From NCBI GenBank assembly GCA_011389515.1, contig JAABUA010000028.1:1-39313 (forward strand): DNA of 39,313 bases, read 5' to 3'. Positions 8,274 to 15,652 of the stretch are shown here, one piece after another. A program made the position numbers and the translations under genes. The first letter of the stretch is position 1. Each line of letters opens with the position of its first letter. The notes beneath the pieces were generated by a model. It searched no databases. It was not told the DNA's origin and saw only the letters and a list, made by a program, of their open reading frames with translations. Source of the stretch: Desulfobacteraceae bacterium (lineage in GTDB: Bacteria; Desulfobacterota; Desulfobacteria; Desulfobacterales; Desulfosalsimonadaceae).

Positions 8274-8376
8274 GGAAGTTGCCGGTGTCAATACAGCCCA
8301 TGAACCCGCAGCAACACTCCGGCGCCAGAACGGACAGTCCCTTTTGGCACATATTCAATACACCAAAGGAGCAACC

Positions 8377-9444
8377 ATGTCAGACCAACCATTCCGCGAG
8401 CTGCAGCAGCGGCTCGATACCTATTCCCTTGGATTCCCGGCAACCGACTCCGGTATTGAGATCCGGATGTTAAAGCGTCTGTTTTCCAAAGAGGACGCAA
8501 AAATGTTTCTTGCCCTTTCTCCCATGGTGGAAGAGCCGGAACCGGTGGCCGAAAGAATGGGAATTTCCCTGGAAGAGGCCGCCTGTCGCCTCGAGGAGAT
8601 GGCGAAAAGGGGCCTGCTGTTTCGCCTGGCAAAGGGCGGGGTGCCGCGCTACGGGGCGATTCCCTTTATTCACGGCCTCTATGAGTTCCAGGTCAAGCGG
8701 CTCGACCCGGAATTCGCCGAAATGGCGGAACAATACATGAAAGAAGGGCTCGATAAGACAATGGCCCGGGGTGCGGAATATTTTCTCCGCACTATCCCCG
8801 TGAACGCATCCGTTGATGTGACGCAACAGGTGGCATCCTTTGATGATGCCTGCGAAATATTGAGAAGCCGAAAACTGATCGTTGTGACCGACTGCATCTG
8901 CCGCAAACAGAAATCCCTGGTTGGGGAGCATTGCGGAAAGCCGCTGGAGGCATGCTTTATGTTCGGGTCTATGGGACAGTATTACCTGGATCATGATATG
9001 GGGCGGCAGGTCACGGTGGCGGAAGCCGAAAAGATCCTGGCCGATGCCAGGGATGCCGGCCTGGTCACCCAGCCGGCCACCGCCCAAAATCCGGCGGGCA
9101 TGTGCAACTGCTGCGGGGACTGCTGCGGCGTGCTTCGGGCGCTCAACATGCACCCCAAGCCTGCAGAGATCGTTTTTTCCAACCACTATGCGGTTGTGGC
9201 GGAAGCGGAGTGCACGGGCTGCCAGGCCTGCGAGGAAAGGTGCCAGATGGCTGCCATTGCGGTGGCGGATGACGGTATTGCCGTTGTGAATCTCGATCGG
9301 TGCATCGGTTGCGGGCTTTGTGTTACGGACTGTCCGGACGGTGCCGTAAAACTGATGCCCAAACCCGAAGAAAAACGACGCGTGCCTCCGGCCGGCAGTA
9401 TGGATCAGATGATCGCCATGGCCCGGAAGCGTGGATTGCTATAA
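8377..9444 (+). CDS. 4Fe-4S dicluster protein with N-terminal winged-helix-like domain
   Basis: A 355-residue iron-sulfur protein. Residues ~28-90 (LFSKEDAKMFLALSP through LEEMAKRGLLFR) look like a winged-helix segment. A central cysteine-rich part follows, with TDCICRKQK and the striking CNCCGDCCG. Two regular ferredoxin motifs lie at the C-terminus (CTGCQACEERCQ and CIGCGLCVTDCPDG). ATG 8377 is used because AAAGGA lies 6 nt before it; the longer frame overlaps the SDR. This domain order is seen in uncharacterised Desulfobacterota and archaeal proteins. Its place between etfBA-SDR and a molybdopterin oxidoreductase, 23 bp from the latter, suggests an electron-transfer subunit. The winged helix could mediate protein contacts rather than DNA binding. 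Function unproven. Confidence 0.85.
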   Translation: MSDQPFRELQQRLDTYSLGFPATDSGIEIRMLKRLFSKEDAKMFLALSPMVEEPEPVAERMGISLEEAACRLEEMAKRGLLFRLAKGGVPRYGAIPFIHGLYEFQVKRLDPEFAEMAEQYMKEGLDKTMARGAEYFLRTIPVNASVDVTQQVASFDDACEILRSRKLIVVTDCICRKQKSLVGEHCGKPLEACFMFGSMGQYYLDHDMGRQVTVAEAEKILADARDAGLVTQPATAQNPAGMCNCCGDCCGVLRALNMHPKPAEIVFSNHYAVVAEAECTGCQACEERCQMAAIAVADDGIAVVNLDRCIGCGLCVTDCPDGAVKLMPKPEEKRRVPPAGSMDQMIAMARKRGLL

Positions 9445-9467
9445 CTGAATTCATCAGGGGAAAAGTC

Positions 9468-11579
9468 ATGGCGGTCAAAAGGGTAAGGACCATCTGCTTT
9501 GAATGCCACTCGCGGTGCGGTGTGTTGCTGGATGTTATGGGCGGAAAGGTAACCGGAATAAGGGGAGACAAGACCCATCCCCACAGCCGGGGATATATAT
9601 GCCCCAAGGGGGGTGCCTGCATGGAGATCATATATCACCCGGAACGGATTTTGAAACCGCTCATTAAGGTCGGCGGGAAAGATAGCGATCGCTTTAAGGC
9701 GGCATCCTGGGATACGGCACTGGATACGGTAGCGGAAAACCTTCTGAAAGTAAAAAATAAATATGGACCTGAAGCGGTCGTGTTCGGTTCCGGCACAACG
9801 CGGGGAATGGCCCCTTACCTGAATCGTTTTCTGGCTCTTTTCGGTTCCCCCACGTTCATGGCGCCCTCCAACATGAGCGGCGGCCCCATAGTTATGGGCA
9901 GTGCAGCCACGTGCGGTTTCACCCTGGTGGACCCGGATTATGCCAACAGCAATTGTATTCTTTTATGGGCGCACAATCCGGAAGCATCCTGGCCAGGCCT
10001 TTATATGAATGATATCAACACCGGTTTGCAGAAAGGGGCAGCGCTCATTGTTGTCGATCCTAAACGGACCCGTCTGGCTAAAAAGGCCGACCATTGGCTT
10101 CAGATTCGTCCGGGAACGGATACAGCCCTGGTTCTGTGCATGATCAATACGGTCATTCAAAAAGGGATTTATGACAAAAACTTTGTTGAAAACTGGTGCG
10201 TTGGATTCGACAAGCTGGCCGATCACGTCTCCGGATTTACCCCGAAAAAAACATCAATGATCACCTGGATTCCTGCTGTCGACATCGAGGCGGCAGCGGA
10301 AGCGTTCGCCAAATCGCCACCGGCGTCCATTGGTCCAGGCATGGGGGGCGTTTGTCAACACAACGACGCTTTTGATCTGTGCCGGTCTTTGACGATTCTA
10401 TCCGCTATCACGGGGAATCTGGCGGTCCCCGGCGGCAATCTGCAGTGTTCGCCGCCGACCCGCAAGAGAAGCTGTTACGGTTCGGATTATGATGCGTTTT
10501 CGAATTTGCCTGAAGAGCAGGCGAATAAAAAACTGGGGCTCGACAAATTTCCGCTTTTGCGGTTTATACCTATTCCAACCCCGCCCCAGGAAGTCTGGCC
10601 GGCCATTGAGACAGGAAATCCTTACCCCGTGCGTGCTGTGGGCCTGTTTGCCAATAACAGCGTTTGTGCGTACCCGAATTCCAAAAGGGTTTACAATGCA
10701 TTGAGATCGCTGGATTTCCTTTTTTCCGTGGACTATTTCCATACGCCTACCACCGCCCTTGCCGATGTTATCCTGCCGCCGGCGCACTGGGCTGAGCGTG
10801 ACGACATTGAAGACCTGCTTATGAAGAATCACGTTATGGCGCAGCCCATGGCGGTCGATCCGGTTCCGGAATGCCGGGATGAAAAACAGATACTGATCGA
10901 CCTGGCCGCTAAAATTGGCATGGACAGCTACTGGAAGTCAATAGAGGCGATCCTGGACTATCGCCTTGCATCCATAGGGGTGACGTGGCGTGAGTTCAAA
11001 GAGATGGAGAGGTATTCCACCCCTGTTGCATACAAACTATATGAGGCGAAAGGCGGTTTCCGGACGCCCTCGGGCAAGGTGGAGCTTTGCGCCGAATATT
11101 TGAAGGGGCTTGGCATCCCTCCGCTGCCGGAATACCGGGAACCGTCTGAAAGCCCCCTGTCCAGTCCGGATCTGCTGAAAGACTATCCCCTGATTCTGAC
11201 CACCGGAGGAAGGCTTCTGGTGTATTACCATTCATCTCACCGGAATATTGCTTCTCTAAAAAAGCGCGCCCCCGATCCCGAGCTCCGGATACACCCGGAT
11301 ACCGCGTCAAAGCTGGGGATTGAAAACGGGGAGTGGGTGAACCTGGTATCTCCCCGGGGTACAGTCGAGATCAAAACGTTTTTTGATGAAAACACCCATC
11401 CTGATGTGGTCCACGCGCCGCATGGCTTCTGGTACGGCGTTGCAGACGGATGGAAACGCGTCAACATCAACCAGCTGACTGATGATGAAAAGATGTGCCC
11501 CGTTACCGGATCGGTGCAGATCAAATCTCTTTTGTGCAGGGTTGAAAAGCAGAAAGCGCCGCCTGCTATTTGTTTGTAA
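9468..11579 (+). CDS. Molybdopterin (Mo/W-bisPGD) oxidoreductase, DMSO reductase superfamily
   Basis: A 703-residue catalytic subunit. The N-terminal [4Fe-4S] motif is C10-x2-C13-x3-C17-x27-C45-P-K-G. It is followed by the cofactor-binding core (VVFGSGTTRGMAPYLNRF; ILLWAHNPEASWPG; LIVVDPKRTRLAKKADHWL; IRPGTDTALVLC) and a C-terminal dinucleotide-binding domain (LTTGGRLLVYYHSSHRN through APHGFWYG). At the position that holds the metal-ligating Cys or Sec in formate dehydrogenase relatives the sequence reads SNMSGGP, with Ser137 best aligned. No twin-arginine signal is visible, so it is probably cytoplasmic. ATG 9468 follows AGGGG at 7 nt. Last gene of the etfBA operon; its end overlaps the convergent uspA by 14 bp. 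Substrate unknown. Confidence 0.9.
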   Translation: MAVKRVRTICFECHSRCGVLLDVMGGKVTGIRGDKTHPHSRGYICPKGGACMEIIYHPERILKPLIKVGGKDSDRFKAASWDTALDTVAENLLKVKNKYGPEAVVFGSGTTRGMAPYLNRFLALFGSPTFMAPSNMSGGPIVMGSAATCGFTLVDPDYANSNCILLWAHNPEASWPGLYMNDINTGLQKGAALIVVDPKRTRLAKKADHWLQIRPGTDTALVLCMINTVIQKGIYDKNFVENWCVGFDKLADHVSGFTPKKTSMITWIPAVDIEAAAEAFAKSPPASIGPGMGGVCQHNDAFDLCRSLTILSAITGNLAVPGGNLQCSPPTRKRSCYGSDYDAFSNLPEEQANKKLGLDKFPLLRFIPIPTPPQEVWPAIETGNPYPVRAVGLFANNSVCAYPNSKRVYNALRSLDFLFSVDYFHTPTTALADVILPPAHWAERDDIEDLLMKNHVMAQPMAVDPVPECRDEKQILIDLAAKIGMDSYWKSIEAILDYRLASIGVTWREFKEMERYSTPVAYKLYEAKGGFRTPSGKVELCAEYLKGLGIPPLPEYREPSESPLSSPDLLKDYPLILTTGGRLLVYYHSSHRNIASLKKRAPDPELRIHPDTASKLGIENGEWVNLVSPRGTVEIKTFFDENTHPDVVHAPHGFWYGVADGWKRVNINQLTDDEKMCPVTGSVQIKSLLCRVEKQKAPPAICL

Positions 11580-12051
11580 TGGGAACCACAAAAACGGGGA
11601 TCTTGCTGCGCCTCAGAACGCGCCTGGCCGTAGATCCCAGTATGGCATCGGTCAGGCCGCCGGCCCCAAGCGATCCGATCACGATGATATCGCACTTGTG
11701 CTCTTCTGCCGACGCAATGATCTTTTCCACGGGATTTCCCCTGCGAACAAGTATTTCATCGGCAACATACGTGCATCCGGGTATGGTGGCTTTTACTTCC
11801 TCGCAAAACCCATTCAGGCGCTCTTTCATGATGTCAATCGCCTCGCTGTTGATCCGTTTTTTCAACTGGTTCCACTCCTGCTCTGAAAAATAGATCTGAA
11901 CCGAGGGGGATGAAGAAACGTCCTCGATCACGGTAAGCATCAGCAGCTTGGCATTATGCTTTGTGGCTATCGTCATTGCCCATGAAAGAGATTGTCGGGA
12001 GCTGTCAGAAAGATCGGTTGAATACAGAATTTTTTTTATTTCCGGAATCAT
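11566..12051 (-). CDS. Universal stress protein, UspA family
   Basis: A 161-residue single-domain UspA protein, a soluble nucleotide-binding stress protein. It begins IKKILYSTDLSDSSRQSLSW, the usual beta1-alpha1 with Asp. The ATP-type loop G-x2-G-x9-G-S/T appears in VIGSLGAGGLTDAILGSTA, followed by RRVLRRSKIPVFVVP. ATG 12051 is chosen because a perfect AGGAGG stands 7 nt upstream; the open frame extends further but without support. The gene converges on the molybdopterin oxidoreductase gene, the two ends overlapping by 14 bp, so no terminator lies between them. Partner and trigger are not evident. Confidence 0.93.
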   Translation of the reverse strand: MIPEIKKILYSTDLSDSSRQSLSWAMTIATKHNAKLLMLTVIEDVSSSPSVQIYFSEQEWNQLKKRINSEAIDIMKERLNGFCEEVKATIPGCTYVADEILVRRGNPVEKIIASAEEHKCDIIVIGSLGAGGLTDAILGSTARRVLRRSKIPVFVVPITNK

Positions 12052-12179
12052 TGCAAGGCCTCCTATTGCTTCTGGCGAACGGTTAATTTTACAGCATTTA
12101 CATGCCTCGAGTTTCGTATCAATCGGAAACGCCTTACAGTTCGATCGTCGTTTAGGCTGTTTCACTGCCTTGTGTGTGA

Positions 12180-12983
12180 TCAGGGGTCTTTGAATTCGGG
12201 ATCACGTTTTTCAGTAAGGGCGCACAGGGCTTCCTGGTGATTTTCCGTGGTATGACATAAGGCCTGAAAGGCCGCGCTATGATCCAGGTGATGCGCCAGT
12301 GAGACGGTCTGCCCGGAATAAAGAAGCCGTTTTGCCATGCGGAGCGCTTCCGCTGGTTTGCAGGCAATCTTTTCGGCCAAAGTCATGGTTTTTTCCATAA
12401 GCGACGCATGAGGTACAACGTGGTTTACAAGGCCGATTCTTTCCGCTTCTGCCGCGTCCACCATTTCTCCCGTGAATGTCATCTCACAGGCTTTGGCCAT
12501 GCCCACGACACGCGGCAGAAACCATGCCCCCCCATCCCCGGGTATGATGCCGATGTTCAGAAACGTCTCCCCCATGCGGGCCTTGTCGGAAGCGATCCGG
12601 ATGTCGCACATCAGGGCGAGATCGCATCCCGCCCCGATTGCCGGTCCGTTAACGGCGGCGATGGTGGGCACTTCCACGCCATGCACAGCCATGGGAATCC
12701 GCTGGATGTTTTTCCGGTAATTTTCCATTATCTGGCACGGTGTGCCACCGAACATCCCTGTTTTATTGAGCATGTCCTTAACGTTCCCTCCCGATGAAAA
12801 CGCCGGGTCCGCCCCCGTGATGACCAGAACCCGGGTGCAGATATCCCTGTTGACGATGCTGCAGGCCGTTTCAATTTCCTCGATGATTTCAGGCGTTGAA
12901 ATGGCGTTTCGGGTATCGGGCCGGTTCAGGGTCAATATCGCAATGCCGTTTTTCCGTTCGAACAGTATTTCATGAAAATCCAT
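12180..12983 (-). CDS. Enoyl-CoA hydratase/isomerase (crotonase) family protein lacking both catalytic glutamates
   Basis: A 267-residue crotonase-fold protein acting on a CoA thioester. Oxyanion-hole segments are present: SSGGNVKDM around residues 63-71 and AVNGPAIGAGC at 110-120. Aligned by eye to classical enoyl-CoA hydratase, the two catalytic glutamates are Asp121 (GAGCDLALMCDI) and Phe141 (GETFLNIG), so standard hydration is doubtful. Isomerase, hydrolase or another crotonase reaction is possible. GIIPGDGGAWFLPR is the typical following segment. ATG 12983 is chosen because AAGGAA lies 5 nt upstream; the frame continues upstream to 13094 without a ribosome site. It is likely its own leftward unit; no partner gene is immediately adjacent. 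Confidence 0.88.
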   Translation of the reverse strand: MDFHEILFERKNGIAILTLNRPDTRNAISTPEIIEEIETACSIVNRDICTRVLVITGADPAFSSGGNVKDMLNKTGMFGGTPCQIMENYRKNIQRIPMAVHGVEVPTIAAVNGPAIGAGCDLALMCDIRIASDKARMGETFLNIGIIPGDGGAWFLPRVVGMAKACEMTFTGEMVDAAEAERIGLVNHVVPHASLMEKTMTLAEKIACKPAEALRMAKRLLYSGQTVSLAHHLDHSAAFQALCHTTENHQEALCALTEKRDPEFKDP

Positions 12984-13177
12984 GTGACTTCCTTTGCTGG
13001 TGCATCCCGAAATGTTTACCTGGTTCTGAGTAAAAATCTTGCACCAGTATGCCTCGGTGTCAACATGAAAATGCGTTTTCCTGCGCCTATACAAGAAAAA
13101 TGCCCGGCGTGTTCAATGCAGCGGCGGTCAGTTGATTAAAAAAGACTCGCGGCAATCCCCTGATCGGTGTTTGGCTG

Positions 13178-14332
13178 TTATATCCTTTTTGCAGGCGGAC
13201 GTTTTTCCTTCAGGGACCGCAGCAAAGTGGTATCGGAAATGTGCCTGTCAAATTCGTCGATCCTGTTTTTCCAGGCATACCGGTTAACCATTTCGGCGGA
13301 AAGCTGTTCGCGTTTTTGATGCAAGGCCGCTGCGTTGTCAAGCAGCCATGACAGTTTTTCAACAAGCTCTTCATGCGACTTGTAAATGCATGTTTCATGA
13401 AACGAAGAAGGGATTATCTCCGGGTAGGACAGGCGGTCGGGCACAAGCGGCAGGCATCCGCATGCGGCTGCTTCCACAATGGATATGCCGAAATTTTCCT
13501 GGTATGCCGTGCTCAGGACAACTGCCCCCTGTTTCAGCCACCGGATATATTTGTTTCTGTCCGGCTCGTATCCGAATGCGACAATGCGGGTTCCAAACTG
13601 CTCTTTGGCCGCATCGAATACAATGGGACGCTTTTCAAAGGTTTCGCCCAACACTGCGATGGTGAAGTCAATCCCCCGATTTTGAACCTCTTTTATTGCC
13701 TTGAAAAACGCTTCCGGATTCTTATCATGCTCCCACCGGTGATTCCATATGATCAGCGGGGGCTCCTTTTTTGGTTCCGGGTGCCGGGAAAGAGGCGCTA
13801 TATCGCATCCCGGATAACAGACAAATCCTTTTTTCCGCAGTGCGCCGGTTACCCAGCCGGGGCGGAAGTCGGGCATTTTCCGTATGAATCGATGCATTTG
13901 CTGGAAAAACATCTCCATGTGGGTCTTTGAATTGAAAAGTATCCTGTCGGCTGTCAAAGCGGATGTGATATCGGTAAACCCGAACTGGTAATCCATGCGT
14001 TCTCCCTCGGACAGGGGATAGCTGAACTGGTTTTCATGGAAGTAGACCAGTACGGGCGGGCAATCCGATCCGGCAAGCGCCTTGAAATCAGCCGCACTCA
14101 TCAGTCCGGACATAATGACCAGGTCATATGGTTCAAGGGTTTTGGTTTTTTTGATAAAGTGCATCGCCGCACCACGCATTCGCCATTTCCAGAATCTTGC
14201 CGGCATTTCCAGAAGTTCCGTCAAATGTCGTGAATGCGCGATGAGGCCGTCGGCAAAAGCCTTGTGAGATCCCCCGTAAAAAGGCTCCAGGAATAAAACG
14301 CGGCAATTGCTCTTACTGGTGTGTATCCGCAT
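13178..14332 (-). CDS. tRNA-queuosine mannosyltransferase-like glycosyltransferase (DUF3524)
   Basis: A 384-residue GT-B-fold glycosyltransferase whose N-terminus reads VLFLEPFYGGSHKAFADGL, the hallmark of the DUF3524/GTDC1 family. Other family segments are PARFWKWRMRGAA, YDLVIMSGLMSAADF, YFHENQFSYP, and the donor-binding part IIWNHRWEHDKNPEAFF with TAYQENFGISIVEAAACG (the E-x7-E type motif). Characterised relatives add mannose to queuosine in tRNA; that this bacterial member does the same is an inference. No good ribosome site precedes ATG 14332, but no other start fits the conserved N-terminus. It is divergent from sppA and is not obviously part of an operon. Confidence 0.85.
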   Translation of the reverse strand: MRIHTSKSNCRVLFLEPFYGGSHKAFADGLIAHSRHLTELLEMPARFWKWRMRGAAMHFIKKTKTLEPYDLVIMSGLMSAADFKALAGSDCPPVLVYFHENQFSYPLSEGERMDYQFGFTDITSALTADRILFNSKTHMEMFFQQMHRFIRKMPDFRPGWVTGALRKKGFVCYPGCDIAPLSRHPEPKKEPPLIIWNHRWEHDKNPEAFFKAIKEVQNRGIDFTIAVLGETFEKRPIVFDAAKEQFGTRIVAFGYEPDRNKYIRWLKQGAVVLSTAYQENFGISIVEAAACGCLPLVPDRLSYPEIIPSSFHETCIYKSHEELVEKLSWLLDNAAALHQKREQLSAEMVNRYAWKNRIDEFDRHISDTTLLRSLKEKRPPAKRI

Positions 14333-14544
14333 AATTGCTAAAAATCCGATGCATTACTGACAATGTGCTTGATAATAACCCTATGTTTATTATAAATGAA
14401 CTGGTGACGTTAACACAAACATTCTTTATGGCGTGCATTCTATTTCCCCTGGTGGCAGGCGGTTCGGCGGCCAGGAGATCATAACTACCCGGCATGGCGG
14501 CAGTGTTGTTTCATTGCTGCGTCTGCTGAAACAGGAGGTGCAAT

Positions 14545-15531
14545 ATGAACCGTTATTCGTCTTGTATTTTATTCTTCCTGACCTGCTTCTTGTTGAGCGG
14601 ATGCATTGCGCCGCAGGTCACCCTTTTTACAGATGCGTCAGATCCATTAAACGAGTACCGGCTTTCAGGCACCCATAGAGGCAAGGTGGTGGTGATACCC
14701 ATAAAGGGCATTATTTCTGATGAAATGGAAGACCAGATGTTCAGAAGTAAACCGGGAATGGTCCAGGAAGTGGTTTCTCAGCTGGAGCTGGCTCGTCGTG
14801 ATCCCGAAGTGGGCGCCGTGCTTTTGAAGATAGACTCGGCAGGAGGCTCGGTCACCGCAAGCGATATTCTCTATCACGAAATCATGAAGTTTAAGGAAGA
14901 AACCGGTATCAAGATCGTGGTTGCCATGATGAACTTTGCTGCATCAGGAGGGTATTATATATCTCTTCCAGCGGATCATATCCTTGCACACCCCACAACG
15001 GTCACCGGCTCTATCGGCGTGATTTTCATCCGTCCAAACATTCACGAGCTGATGAATAAAATCGGCGTGGATGTTACAGTGGACACCTCCGGCGAGTACA
15101 AGGATATGGGGTCCATGCTGAGACCCAGTACGGAAGGCGAAAACGTTTTGTTTCAATCCGTGGTTACGTCTCTTGGCGACCGGTTCATGGACAAGGTCAT
15201 AGCGCATCGCAACCTTTCCGTGGATGCCGTCGATAATATCAAAACCGCCCGGATTTATCTTGCCGATGAGGCAAAGGATGCAGGTCTGGTGGACGAGGTC
15301 GGCTACATGACGGATGCCGTGGACAGGGCCAAATCCCTGGCAGGACTTCATGAGGACTGCAAGGTTGTGGTGTATCGCCGTTCCTATTTTGCCAACGACA
15401 ATATCTATAATCCCGTTTTGATGAACGCCGGGCCGAAAATGCCGCCCATGATCGATCTTGGTTTGTCCCAACAGATGCTTCAAAATACCACGGGCTTCTA
15501 TTACCTGTGGATACCGGGCCTTGAAAAGTAG
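14545..15531 (+). CDS. sppA: SppA-type S49 serine protease, lipoprotein
   Basis: A 328-residue membrane-anchored peptidase related to signal peptide peptidase A. It has a lipoprotein signal with lipobox LSGC (Cys20), unlike the transmembrane anchor of E. coli SppA, so it should face the periplasm tethered by lipid. The S49 core follows: KVVVIPIKGIISDE, LLKIDSAGGSV, the nucleophile in NFAASGGYYIS (Ser134), GSIGVIF, and the general-base lysine in SGEYKDMGS (Lys186). It is the half-length single-domain form. AGGAGGTG lies just upstream of the ATG. The gene stands alone on the plus strand between leftward genes. Likely substrates are signal peptides or misfolded envelope proteins. Confidence 0.9.
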   Translation: MNRYSSCILFFLTCFLLSGCIAPQVTLFTDASDPLNEYRLSGTHRGKVVVIPIKGIISDEMEDQMFRSKPGMVQEVVSQLELARRDPEVGAVLLKIDSAGGSVTASDILYHEIMKFKEETGIKIVVAMMNFAASGGYYISLPADHILAHPTTVTGSIGVIFIRPNIHELMNKIGVDVTVDTSGEYKDMGSMLRPSTEGENVLFQSVVTSLGDRFMDKVIAHRNLSVDAVDNIKTARIYLADEAKDAGLVDEVGYMTDAVDRAKSLAGLHEDCKVVVYRRSYFANDNIYNPVLMNAGPKMPPMIDLGLSQQMLQNTTGFYYLWIPGLEK

Positions 15532-15652
15532 ATGGGACCGCACCTTGATGCCCTTCTCTTGCTTCAAACAAGATGGAATTCCTTGAACCCATTATCAGCG
15601 GGCTGCACCGGTCGGTTTTTGATGAACCCGTCATTACGGCAGGCATCACTGA

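Noticed and set aside
8167-8376. N-terminal extension of the 4Fe-4S protein into the SDR gene
   Set aside because: It overlaps the SDR and lacks a ribosome site, whereas ATG 8377 has AAAGGA at good spacing.
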